Below, piece by piece: positions 1-7,465 of a DNA stretch of 15,317 nucleotides. Numbering within the stretch: the stretch's first letter is position 1; each line of letters begins with the position of its first letter. Under the pieces are notes generated by a model. That model saw nothing but the letters and a program-made list of their open reading frames with translations, was not told where the DNA came from and ran no database searches. Position numbers and translations under genes: made by a program. The DNA is taken from the NCBI GenBank assembly GCA_964195405.1, contig CAXMPK010000233.1, forward strand, positions 1 to 15,317. The letters are read 5' to 3'. Source of the stretch: CAXMPK01 sp964195405 (lineage in GTDB: Bacteria > Actinomycetota > Acidimicrobiia > Spongiisociales > ZC4RG35).

Positions 1-1
1 G

Positions 2-451
2 TTCCTCGGCCCCATCGTCGGTGGAGCGCTCGCCGTGCTCGTTGCATTATTGAACGGTGACCCCTGGCAGGCGGTTTGGGCTGTTGTCATATTCGTGATC
101 ATCCAACAGATCGACAATCACATCATCACACCGATGATCCAGAGGACCCGTGTGCAGCTCTCACCGCTGGTGATTGTTCTTGCGTTGGTGATCGGAGGAG
201 CCGTGGCGGGACTGTTGGGTGTCCTCATAGCGGTCCCGCTGACTGCTGCGATTCGCATTCTCGTTGGGCACGTATGGCGGACTCGAGTTCTTGGTCAGTC
301 GTGGAAGGAAGCAAGCGATGCCATGATCGAGGTGACGGAGCCACCCGAGCGTCTGGCGAGAATCAGCCGGAAGGCCCCTACCAACCAGAGCAGACTCTTC
401 GACACCCAGGAGACAATCCTTCCAGACGAGGATTCCGACCCCGAGTCCTAG
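2..451 (+). CDS. AI-2E family transporter, C-terminal part (gene begins before the window)
   Basis: The reading frame is open from the first bases and ends at a TAG at 449-451, so only about the last 149 residues are present. The visible part opens with FLGPIVGGALAVLVAL, followed by a hydrophobic stretch, the segment IQQIDNHIITPMIQ, another two hydrophobic helices ending in IAVPLTAAIRILV, and a charged cytoplasmic tail. The pattern 'QQ.DN.I..P.I' followed by 'SPL.V..A...GG...G..G...A.P..A' is the signature of the C-terminal half of the AI-2E/PerM membrane family (PF01594), which includes exporters of the quorum signal AI-2 and Na+/H+ antiporter-like members. The substrate cannot be told from the sequence. 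The family is certain; the function within it is not. The gene converges with livF, leaving a 67-base spacer. Confidence 0.85.
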   Translation, partial: FLGPIVGGALAVLVALLNGDPWQAVWAVVIFVIIQQIDNHIITPMIQRTRVQLSPLVIVLALVIGGAVAGLLGVLIAVPLTAAIRILVGHVWRTRVLGQSWKEASDAMIEVTEPPERLARISRKAPTNQSRLFDTQETILPDEDSDPES

Positions 452-486
452 TTGTATGTGCACAACGGATCGGAATCCGCACCATC

Positions 487-518
487 TTGCTATAGCAACG
501 GTTCGAAATGTGATTTCG
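487..518. terminator. Small inverted repeats in the convergent spacer (possible weak terminator)
   Basis: The 67-base spacer between the AI-2E gene and livF holds a perfect 12-base palindrome TTGCTATAGCAA (487-498) and a hairpin with arms CGAAAT (504-509) and ATTTCG (513-518) that ends right at the livF stop codon. A third small hairpin (CGGAT/ATCCG) lies at 466-479. None has a clear run of T after it on either strand, so a terminator role is only a guess from position. Confidence 0.3.
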
Positions 519-1241
519 TCAGACTTCGCCGAGGTACGCCTGACGCATCTGAGGGTTGTTGAGCAGACCCTCAGCGGTGTCACTCAAGACGATCTTGCCG
601 GTTTGGAGCACGTAGCCCCTGTCAGCGATCGACAAGGCCATGTTGGCGTTTTGCTCGACAACGAAGACCGTTGTGCCGGCTTTGTTGATCTTCTCGATGA
701 TGTCGAAATTCTGTGCCACCAAGACCGGTGCCAGGCCCATCGAAGGCTCATCCATCAAGAGCACCTTGGGTTGAGCCATCAGCGCCCGCCCCATCGCAAC
801 CATCTGCTGTTCACCGCCGGAGAGTGTTCCAGCCTTTTGGCTTAGCCGTTCCTTGACTCTGGGGAAGAGCTCGAAGATCCGGTCGTAATCGTCACTGAGA
901 TCCTCTCCGGGTCGGAGGTAGGCCCCGATCTCCAGGTTCTCCTTGACGCTCATCCGCTTGAACAAGCGGCGATTCTCGGGGACCATGGTCACGCCCCGGC
1001 CCACACGCTCCGCCGTGGTCCACTCGTTGACTTCTTCTCCATTCAGAGTCACCGTGCCGTGGGTCGGCTTGACGTATCCGAGAATCGTCTTGAGCGTGGT
1101 CGTCTTGCCCGAGGCGTTGCCACCCAGCAAACAGACCATCTCCCCTGGGTAAATGTCGATGTCGACATCTTTGAGGATGTGAACCACGCCATAGTGGGTG
1201 TTTACCCCCCGAAGCGAGAGTATCGGCTCTCTATTCGTCAT
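519..1241 (-). CDS. livF: Branched-chain amino acid-type ABC transporter, ATP-binding protein LivF
   Basis: This is a 240-residue ABC ATPase of the HAAT family, one of the two nucleotide-binding subunits that drive import through LivH/LivM. Walker A is GGNASGKT (about residues 40-47), the signature is LSGGEQQ (140-146) and Walker B is LLMDEP (161-166). The switch position reads VVEQN, with Gln instead of His, which is usual for LivF and separates it from LivG. Motif PENRRLF follows the Q-loop. The frame is open further upstream, but the start chosen is the ATG at 1241, because it begins the family-like sequence MTNREPILSLRGVN and overlaps the end of livG by 11 bases, as expected for a translationally coupled operon gene. 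It is the last gene of livKHMGF. The substrate class (amino acids, amides, urea or short acids) cannot be decided from the ATPase. Confidence 0.95.
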   Translation of the reverse strand: MTNREPILSLRGVNTHYGVVHILKDVDIDIYPGEMVCLLGGNASGKTTTLKTILGYVKPTHGTVTLNGEEVNEWTTAERVGRGVTMVPENRRLFKRMSVKENLEIGAYLRPGEDLSDDYDRIFELFPRVKERLSQKAGTLSGGEQQMVAMGRALMAQPKVLLMDEPSMGLAPVLVAQNFDIIEKINKAGTTVFVVEQNANMALSIADRGYVLQTGKIVLSDTAEGLLNNPQMRQAYLGEV

Positions 1242-2022
1242 CGGGTTTCTCTGCGGGACGACCCAAGTAGGCCTCGATGACGTCCTCGTTGGCTGCCACG
1301 TAGTCGTAGTGGCCCTCCGCGATCTTGACGCCATGGTCGAGGACCACTACCCGATCCGATACGTCTTCGACGACTTTCATCTCGTGTGAGATGACAATGA
1401 CTGTCAGCCCTCGTTCGTCCCTCAGTTTCCCGATCTGCTCGGTCAGCTCAATTGTTTCCTTGGGGTTCATTCCAGCGGTGGGTTCGTCGAGAAGTAGCAG
1501 TCGGGGCTCGGTGGCCATCGCTCGGGCAATCTCAAGGCGACGCCGGTTGGCGTAAGAAAGGGCAAAGGCCGGTTGATCGAAGCGATATCCGGCCAGCCGG
1601 GTCCCAAAGAATGAAAGGATTTCTTTGGCCTTTTCCTCGGTCATCTTCTCTTCCGCCCGCTGCTTCGTTGTTTGAAGAATGGCACCCCACATCCCCGCCC
1701 GCGTTCGACAGTGTTGTCCCACCATCACGTTCTCGAGGACGGTGAGGTTGGGGAACAGCCTCACGTTTTGAAAGGTGCGAGCAATTCCACGTCGGGTGAT
1801 CTCGTTTGGGAGGTGGTGGGCGAGATTGTCACCATCGAAGATGATGTCTCCTTCGTCGGATGGGTACAAACCTGAAATGACATTGAAGAACGAGGTTTTC
1901 CCTGCGCCGTTTGGTCCGATTACCGAGACGATTTCACCGTCATCGATGTGGAAATCGACACCCCCGAGAGCCTGAACGCCACCAAAGGCTTTCTTGAGTC
2001 CGACGATGTCGAGAAGTGGCAT
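1231..2022 (-). CDS. livG: Branched-chain amino acid-type ABC transporter, ATP-binding protein LivG
   Basis: This is a 263-residue ABC ATPase and the partner of LivF. Walker A is GPNGAGKT (36-43), the Q-loop is TFQN (83-86), Walker B is LLLLDEP (175-181) and the H-loop is ISHEM (211-215). The signature reads LSYANRRRLE instead of the LSGGQ of most ABC proteins; LivG proteins normally have LSYG.QR, so only the Gly-to-Ala step is slightly unusual. The C-terminal AYLG stretch is typical for LivG. The ATG at 2022 shares its first base with the TGA of livM (TGATG), and GGAGG lies about 10 bases before it. The longer open frame that starts inside livM has no family similarity and was not used. Confidence 0.95.
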   Translation of the reverse strand: MPLLDIVGLKKAFGGVQALGGVDFHIDDGEIVSVIGPNGAGKTSFFNVISGLYPSDEGDIIFDGDNLAHHLPNEITRRGIARTFQNVRLFPNLTVLENVMVGQHCRTRAGMWGAILQTTKQRAEEKMTEEKAKEILSFFGTRLAGYRFDQPAFALSYANRRRLEIARAMATEPRLLLLDEPTAGMNPKETIELTEQIGKLRDERGLTVIVISHEMKVVEDVSDRVVVLDHGVKIAEGHYDYVAANEDVIEAYLGRPAEKPDDE

Positions 2023-3758
2023 CAGGTGGTGGCCTCCACTTCGTCGTTTCCGAAATCGCCACCTTTGTCGAGCCAAGCATCTTGTTCGAGCTCTTCGAGA
2101 TGGAGCTCACGCGATCGGCGCACGGAGGGGAGTAGACCTTCCGGGCGTTTCAGCATCATGAAGACCAGGAGAGCCCCATAAATCAACAACTTGTATTGGG
2201 CGAACTCGGCGAGAAGACCCTGCGACTTGGGCCCTCCGAGGATTCCGATCAAGACGAAAGCCCCTACTGCTACACCGGGAATGCTTCCCATCCCACCGAC
2301 GATCACGACCACGAGAATGATGATGGACACCAGAACATCAAAAGAATTGGTGAAGATGACGCCGACCTTGGCCGCAAATAACGCACCGGCGAATGAAGCG
2401 ACGATTGCCCCAGTGACGAATGCAAGCAATTTTGCTTGGATTGTGCTGATGCCTGTGGCTTCGGCAACGTCCTCGTCTTCACGCATCGCAGCCCAAGAGC
2501 GACCTACACGCGAGCCTTCTGCTCGGTAGGAGATGTACGCGGCTATTGCTACGAAAAACAGCGTGAAGTAAATGAAGTACTGGGGGTCGATACCGCTGAT
2601 TTCCGTGCCAAAGAATGGAATGCCTGGTATTTGTCGAACACCTTGAGCACCGCCGAAAATGGGCGTTAGCCAGTCGGACAACAAAAGAATCCGCACGATT
2701 TCGCCAAAGCCGAGGGTCACGATTGCCAGATAATCCCCCCGCATTTTCAGGACCGGCGTTCCGACTACGAGACCGGCTAAAGCAGCCAGAGCCATGACGA
2801 TAGGGAGTGCGACCCACCAGCTGAATTCCGGGTTGATCGTGCCACTGAGTGGAGAGGTGAGTACAGCAATTCCGTAAGCACCAACGGCAAAAAAGGCCAC
2901 ATAACCAAGATCCAACAGACCTGCGTAACCGACCACGATGTTGAGGCCCAGACCTAAGAGAACGAAAAAGGCCACGTTGATGAGGAGTTCGTTGACGATG
3001 CCGCCCAGCACAAAAAGTGGAAGCAGCAGTACAACTACCCCGAGTAGATATGTTCCCCAGCGGATACCGCTCCACTTGTCGGCCTTCTGGACCTTCTCGA
3101 CCAAGATCTTGGACTTTCCCTGGAAACGGCCCGATAGCCACCAAGCGACGGCTCCAATGACGACGGCGGACCACGGCAGAAGACCCCCGTTGGGGGCGTA
3201 AATCACATCGAGGACAGGATCGATTTCGAGGATGTCGTTCACTACTCCCTCAAACAGAGCGAAACCAAGGACCCAAATCGTCGCTTGTCCGATCCCTCTC
3301 CGCACAGAATCGGATTGTCCGAATATGAACCCGCCCAGACTGCCGGCTACGCCCGTCACCAAAATGAGAACCAGAAGACCGATCGGCACGCCGAAACCGA
3401 AGGTCATGATCTCCACCATTGCGGGTCTCATGTTGGGAAAAAACTGAGTCATGTCGAAGGTGTCCACTATCAGCACAAAAACGGAGGTGACCAGTCCGGC
3501 AAACAGACCAGCTATGAGCCCGGAGACTGCTCCGGCCCGGGAATCTCGGATCGGCTTCTCGAGTGGATTGGGCCGTCCGCGTGCCGAAATCAGCCCCACA
3601 AGGATGGGAACGCCCAGCAGGACGACATATCCCATGAGAATGAAGGGTTCAACGAGGACTCTTTTGTTGAAGTTCTCGATCATTCCTATAGCCGCCGTGA
3701 AACTCATGGTGATCCCTGCGATAAGGCCGAGACGCCTGGTGAAAGCGAAGTCCTTCAC
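2022..3758 (-). CDS. livM: Branched-chain amino acid-type ABC permease LivM with a long N-terminal membrane extension
   Basis: The product has 578 residues, whereas LivM proteins are usually 300-430. The LivM core begins near residue 232 and shows the hallmark GLNIVVGYAGLLDLGYVAFF (271-290) and the cytoplasmic coupling loop GRSWAAMREDEDVAEATGI (about 429-447). Before it lie about 230 residues with roughly five or six more hydrophobic segments (about 10-27, 38-59, 75-98, 120-147, 156-173, 195-210), rich in Gly/Ala and not part of the usual LivM fold. I do not recognise this domain. The start is a GTG at 3758 with GGAGGA six bases upstream; it overlaps the livH stop as GTGA. Frame continuity and operon position argue for one real fused protein. 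The acidic C-terminal tail is probably cytoplasmic. Confidence 0.92.
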   Translation of the reverse strand: MKDFAFTRRLGLIAGITMSFTAAIGMIENFNKRVLVEPFILMGYVVLLGVPILVGLISARGRPNPLEKPIRDSRAGAVSGLIAGLFAGLVTSVFVLIVDTFDMTQFFPNMRPAMVEIMTFGFGVPIGLLVLILVTGVAGSLGGFIFGQSDSVRRGIGQATIWVLGFALFEGVVNDILEIDPVLDVIYAPNGGLLPWSAVVIGAVAWWLSGRFQGKSKILVEKVQKADKWSGIRWGTYLLGVVVLLLPLFVLGGIVNELLINVAFFVLLGLGLNIVVGYAGLLDLGYVAFFAVGAYGIAVLTSPLSGTINPEFSWWVALPIVMALAALAGLVVGTPVLKMRGDYLAIVTLGFGEIVRILLLSDWLTPIFGGAQGVRQIPGIPFFGTEISGIDPQYFIYFTLFFVAIAAYISYRAEGSRVGRSWAAMREDEDVAEATGISTIQAKLLAFVTGAIVASFAGALFAAKVGVIFTNSFDVLVSIIILVVVIVGGMGSIPGVAVGAFVLIGILGGPKSQGLLAEFAQYKLLIYGALLVFMMLKRPEGLLPSVRRSRELHLEELEQDAWLDKGGDFGNDEVEATT

Positions 3759-4858
3759 GCTCGGTCCTCCGAACCGAGACGCTCACCGAGGAGACCTGAC
3801 GGTCTGAAGATGAGGACAAGGAAGAGAGCGGCAAAAGCGACCGCATCCTTGAGCTGAGAAACGGCCGGAATGCCGAGACCACCAAGGACCAGCAACGGCC
3901 CGACACCTTCGAAGAGCCCAAGCAGGACCCCTCCGAGCATGGCGCCGGGGAGGTTTCCGATGCCTCCCAAAACGGCTGCAGTAAAAGCCTTTAGGCCGGG
4001 GAGAAATCCAGTTTGGAAGTCGACTACCCGGAACAGTAGAGCCCATAAAAGTCCAGCAACGCCTGCCATTGCTCCACCCACTGCGAACGTGACAACGATG
4101 GTGCGATCAACGTCGATTCCCATCAAACCGGCGATCTCCTTGTCTTCGGCCACCGCCCGCATGGCTCGTCCGGACTTGGTCCTGGTGACGAAGTACCAGA
4201 GACCGACCATCGAGACCATCGCCACGACGAATACCAGGACTTTGGTCCCCTGGATTGGGATGCCAAAGATGATGACGTCTTCGCCCAGCGCTCCGGGAGC
4301 GGGTGGGTAACTCTGGGAGGCGACTCCAAATAAGCCTGCGAAGGCGTACTGAAGGAAGAAGGAAACACCGATCGATGTGATGAGAGGGATCAGTCGAGGG
4401 GAATTGCGCAGTGGTTTGTATGCGATTCGTTCGACGAGAACTGCGACAATCGTTGAGGTCATCATTGAGATGATCAGTACGAAGAGGACCGCTGCGAAAG
4501 GGTTGGCGTCCCAGAATCCGTTTTCGAAAAGCAGTGTTGCGGCGATGAACCCAACCATGCTCCCGGCCATGAACACTTCCCCGTGGGCGAAATTGATAAA
4601 ACCGAGGACTCCATAGACCATTGAGTAGCCAAGGGCGATCAGCCCGTACATGAGGCCGGTGCTTGTAGACGAGATAACCAGATCACGCCACTGAACCGCC
4701 GTAAGTCCTTCACCGGCTATGTAATTTTGGACCGATCCAGTGATGCCAACGACGATTGCTATCAACGCGGCGACGCGAATAAACCAGAGAAATCCGTCTA
4801 CCCAATTGAAGCGGAAGCGACGTGCGGTGGGCTTGGTTTTGGCGGGGCTAGATGACAC
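3755..4858 (-). CDS. livH: Branched-chain amino acid-type ABC permease LivH
   Basis: This 367-residue integral membrane protein forms the channel together with LivM. The LivH hallmark GLMYGLIALGYSMVYGVLGF followed by INFAHGEVFM lies at about 68-97, and the EAA-like coupling loop GRAMRAVAEDKEIAGLMGID at about 233-252. The C-terminal end FRPSGLLGERL is typical for the family. LivH is usually about 290-310 residues; here a basic N-terminal tail and one extra hydrophobic segment (about 25-42) precede the core. The start is the GTG at 4858; no strong Shine-Dalgarno sequence is visible there, so a slightly different start is possible. The gene follows livK after 71 bases that contain a strong hairpin, and overlaps livM by 4 bases. 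Confidence 0.93.
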   Translation of the reverse strand: MSSSPAKTKPTARRFRFNWVDGFLWFIRVAALIAIVVGITGSVQNYIAGEGLTAVQWRDLVISSTSTGLMYGLIALGYSMVYGVLGFINFAHGEVFMAGSMVGFIAATLLFENGFWDANPFAAVLFVLIISMMTSTIVAVLVERIAYKPLRNSPRLIPLITSIGVSFFLQYAFAGLFGVASQSYPPAPGALGEDVIIFGIPIQGTKVLVFVVAMVSMVGLWYFVTRTKSGRAMRAVAEDKEIAGLMGIDVDRTIVVTFAVGGAMAGVAGLLWALLFRVVDFQTGFLPGLKAFTAAVLGGIGNLPGAMLGGVLLGLFEGVGPLLVLGGLGIPAVSQLKDAVAFAALFLVLIFRPSGLLGERLGSEDRA

Positions 4859-4878
4859 TTGGCTCGTGGAGCATAAAG

Positions 4879-4910
4879 AAAAGCTCCGGTCCTTGTGGAC
4901 CGGAGCTTTT
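4879..4910 (-). terminator. Strong hairpin between livK and livH (terminator/attenuator)
   Basis: A perfect 14-bp stem has arms AAAAGCTCCGGTCC (4879-4892) and GGACCGGAGCTTTT (4897-4910) with a 4-base loop. Read on the minus strand, the 3' arm ends in CTTTT and continues CTTTATGC, so it looks like an intrinsic terminator just after livK. As livHMGF follow on the same strand with no obvious promoter in the 71-base gap, partial termination or protection of the livK mRNA is the likely role. Confidence 0.8.
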
Positions 4911-4929
4911 CAGCTATTTAGATGTGTCC

Positions 4930-6195
4930 TCAGGCTGTCGGATCGTAGGTGTACAAGATGTTGGTCTTGGACGCCAGGATGTCGTCGAGGTTGTCGTGTT
5001 GGAATATCGAAATGACCGGTACTCCACAATCTCCGAACTCATCACAAGAGATGCTCCCGATGATTCCGGCGAAGTTCGATGTGGCGGTCAATTCGTCACG
5101 CAGCTTCTGCCGATCGATATGGAGTTTGTCCCCATCGACTACGCCCACGGCTTCGATCGCCGTTAACAACATGGTTGTGGCGTCATAGGCATGCGCCCAG
5201 AAGTCCGCACCAGGGTCTTCCCCGTAACTGGCGCTGTAATCAGCGAGGAAGTCCGCACCGGTCTTGCCCGTGGCTTCGTTCACATTGCTGAGGAACTGGG
5301 TATTCGGTCCAGAGAAGTACATACCGAGTGACTCGGGAAGCTCCATGAAGTTCTGGACACTAAGACCGTCAGCACCCATCATAGCCACGTCTTCCATGCC
5401 TTCAGTGCCTGAAGCCTGCTGAAGGATGGCTGTTCCCTCGTCCGGGAAGATCGGGAAGAACAGCAACTCTGGCTCACTGGCTGCGATCTCAGCGAGGATG
5501 GGGCCCATGTCGACGTCACCGACAGCGACGGCAGTATGAACCGTGATAGTCCCACCCATTCCGATGAAGTTCTCCGCGAAGGCGTTGGTTAGCCCGTTGG
5601 TGTAGCTGGAGCCGTCGTGAACAAGCGCTACCCGGGTCAGACCGAGAGTCTCAGACACGAAGGTCGCCGCCCCAGCGCCCTGGAAGGCGTCGTTGTGAGC
5701 AGTTCGGTAGTAACCGGGGAGATTGTCCTCACCCGCTGTTCCACCGAGGTCAGAAGTGAGCGCCGGCGAAGTGTTCGAGGGTGAGAGCATGACCATGCCA
5801 GCGTCGCTTATCAGCGGCATGGCCCCTTGAGCAGCGCTGGAACAACTGGTGCCGATAACACCAACAATTGATGTATCAGCGACAATCGTCTGCGCGGCCT
5901 GTTGTCCACCATCTGATGAACAAAGATCGTCGAGTGGCGTTCCCATGGTGACGTTGTGACCTTCGATGACCCCATAATCTTTGATGGCAAGTTCGATACC
6001 ACGTTGGTTGGGTATCCCCAGGAACTCGACACCACCTGAGATCGCGTTGAGAGACCTGATCTGGATGTCCTCGTCGCCCTCGACTGTTACCGCACCGAGT
6101 GGTCCGGCTTCGAAGTCAGCCCCACTGCCACAAGCGGCGGCGACAAGGGCAAGGGCACCGAGAGCCGCGACTAAACGCATACTCGTCTTTTTCAT
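4930..6195 (-). CDS. livK: Branched-chain amino acid-type ABC transporter, substrate-binding lipoprotein LivK
   Basis: The 421-residue product begins MKKTSMRLVAALGALALVAA followed by ACGSG: a lipoprotein signal peptide with the acylated Cys at residue 22, so it is anchored outside the cytoplasmic membrane. The mature part follows the type 1 periplasmic binding fold of the LivJ/LivK class (PF13458-like), with ISGGVEFLGIPNQRGIELAI near the N-terminus, a VIGTSCSSAAQGAMPLISDA segment and an AYDATTMLLTAIEAVG helix. The ATG at 6195 was chosen because GGAGGA lies eight bases before it and the signal peptide starts there; the longer frame adds 11 unlikely residues. It is the first gene of livKHMGF. 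The ligand could be a branched-chain amino acid or another HAAT substrate; no pathway gene nearby narrows this. Confidence 0.93.
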   Translation of the reverse strand: MKKTSMRLVAALGALALVAAACGSGADFEAGPLGAVTVEGDEDIQIRSLNAISGGVEFLGIPNQRGIELAIKDYGVIEGHNVTMGTPLDDLCSSDGGQQAAQTIVADTSIVGVIGTSCSSAAQGAMPLISDAGMVMLSPSNTSPALTSDLGGTAGEDNLPGYYRTAHNDAFQGAGAATFVSETLGLTRVALVHDGSSYTNGLTNAFAENFIGMGGTITVHTAVAVGDVDMGPILAEIAASEPELLFFPIFPDEGTAILQQASGTEGMEDVAMMGADGLSVQNFMELPESLGMYFSGPNTQFLSNVNEATGKTGADFLADYSASYGEDPGADFWAHAYDATTMLLTAIEAVGVVDGDKLHIDRQKLRDELTATSNFAGIIGSISCDEFGDCGVPVISIFQHDNLDDILASKTNILYTYDPTA

Positions 6196-6220
6196 CAAAA
6201 TATTCCTCCGTTGATAAGAC

Positions 6221-6236
6221 AAAAGCACCGAAGTGC
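6221..6236 (-). promoter_or_regulatory. Short UUCG hairpin plus T-tract in the livK leader
   Basis: On the minus strand GCAC-TTCG-GTGC is followed at once by TTTTGTCTTAT, about 26 bases before the livK start codon and just before its Shine-Dalgarno sequence. The form is that of a small intrinsic terminator, but the stem is only four pairs. It could be a weak attenuator of the LIV operon or chance. Confidence 0.3.
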
Positions 6237-6258
6237 GCTGTCGTCGCAGGACTTTAGA

Positions 6259-6270
6259 CCCAATATCGGG
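6259..6270. promoter_or_regulatory. Near-palindrome CCCAATATCGGG in the divergent livK spacer
   Basis: This 12-base near-palindrome (10 of 12 positions symmetric) lies in the 128-base spacer between the divergent livK and the 6324 gene, where a regulator of the transporter would be expected to bind. No good -35/-10 pair is obvious, so the operator role is only suggested by position and symmetry. Confidence 0.2.
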
Positions 6271-6323
6271 ACTGAGACGCCTCGAGTGGGGCCAGATGCC
6301 ACCGAATCGCCTACGGTTTGAGT

Positions 6324-7430
6324 GTGACAGGCGATATCCGGGTCATCGAGGACGGTGCCGATCGACGTACGCGAGAGCGACCACCAACTCCTCCCTGGGT
6401 TTGGATCCTGGTCGGTTTGGCTATCGGGGTCGGGTTTGCAGTGGTCTTTGCGACACCGTCATCGACAGATCCGGTACCCGATGCGGTTGTCGACACTGTT
6501 GATGAATTCGCTCCTGTTGCCCTCTCGGATTCGCCGGTTGGAGTCGCTGGTTCGGTTCCCGGATTCCCTGACGCCATCGTTGCAGTAACTCGGAGCGGAC
6601 GTCAGAACCTGGAGCACCTGCTTTGGCCTGTGGCCGGCAACCCCGTAATACGGCCACTGCCGGTTGGGGCATTTGGCGACGCCAAGTTTGATGTGACCGG
6701 CACCTGGCTTGCCATCTCCACACGTGTCCCAGACACGGGTGAGACATTTCTGTCGATGGGAAAACCTGCGTCTCTACGACCTCTAGCTTCGGACGTTGGA
6801 GGTTTCGCCTGGCACGACAGCCAATCAGGTCTGCTGGCTTACACCCAGGTCAGCGACGAGGGCCGGCAGCTGAGAGTGTCGAATGCCGGACGCGAGCCTC
6901 AAATCGTCGTCGCCGATATTGGGGCCACAGGTCAAGTGGCCACGTGGGGTGATTGGGGTTGGGCCCTTCAAGACGAGTCCGGTCTAATCACCATCCTCAA
7001 CCAAGAAGGTGAGATAAGGACAACCCAAGGAACGGTTCTCGACTCTCACCCTGACGGCTCGATCCTGGTTTTCGACGAACAAGGCGCAGGGTTGATATTG
7101 CTCGGCGCAGACGGCACCTCCCGCACGGTTGACATCGACCTGTCAACGATGGGCGGTGTGTCCGCTGGTGCGATTTCTCCCGATGGCAACAGTGTTGCCG
7201 TCATAGGAAGTCTGGGGCTCAACGTCACCGCGATCGCCGGGGATGGGCCCGAAGTGAGAGTTCCGTTCACCTCGAGCATCAGCAAGGTCAGCTGGTCGTC
7301 TGACTCTGGGTTTGTGGTGATCCCGTTTCTTAGTGGTGTCATTATTGTCAACATCGACAGCGCCGAGACATATGAGATGCTCAGGGAACACACGGTGATC
7401 GAGGCATCGGTGATCCCGCTCAGTCGCTGA
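6324..7430 (+). CDS. Membrane-anchored protein with beta-propeller-like repeats, function unknown
   Basis: The product has about 368 residues. A charged cytoplasmic N-terminus is followed by one strong transmembrane segment (WVWILVGLAIGVGFAVVFAT, about 26-45) and then an extracytoplasmic domain. That domain holds propeller-like strands such as FAWHDSQSGLLAYTQ, AISPDGNSVAVIG and VSWSSDSGFVVIPF, in which 'SPDG..VAV' resembles WD40/TolB-type repeats (PF07676-like). It probably works as an anchored extracellular propeller; no enzymatic motif is visible. The start is uncertain: GTG at 6324, or TTG two codons earlier, with no clear Shine-Dalgarno. It is divergent from livK and about 35 bases upstream of the metallo-hydrolase gene, so it may be the first gene of that operon. 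Confidence 0.7.
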   Translation: MTGDIRVIEDGADRRTRERPPTPPWVWILVGLAIGVGFAVVFATPSSTDPVPDAVVDTVDEFAPVALSDSPVGVAGSVPGFPDAIVAVTRSGRQNLEHLLWPVAGNPVIRPLPVGAFGDAKFDVTGTWLAISTRVPDTGETFLSMGKPASLRPLASDVGGFAWHDSQSGLLAYTQVSDEGRQLRVSNAGREPQIVVADIGATGQVATWGDWGWALQDESGLITILNQEGEIRTTQGTVLDSHPDGSILVFDEQGAGLILLGADGTSRTVDIDLSTMGGVSAGAISPDGNSVAVIGSLGLNVTAIAGDGPEVRVPFTSSISKVSWSSDSGFVVIPFLSGVIIVNIDSAETYEMLREHTVIEASVIPLSR

Positions 7431-7465
7431 CGGTTTCCGGGGGCTCTCGCCCTAGGGTGCCGCCA

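Noticed and set aside
2479..3174. Minus-strand open frame of 231 codons inside livM
   Set aside because: It lies in another frame of livM. It is Arg/Ser/Cys-rich with no family features, while livM in its own frame is clearly conserved.
3285..3857. Plus-strand open frame of 190 codons opposite livM/livH
   Set aside because: It spans the junction of two certain genes on the other strand and has a composition unlike a protein.
519..6195. Urea (Urt) transporter instead of an amino-acid-type one
   Set aside because: No urease or other urea genes are nearby and the five-gene order is also normal for Liv. The substrate was left open, not changed to urea.
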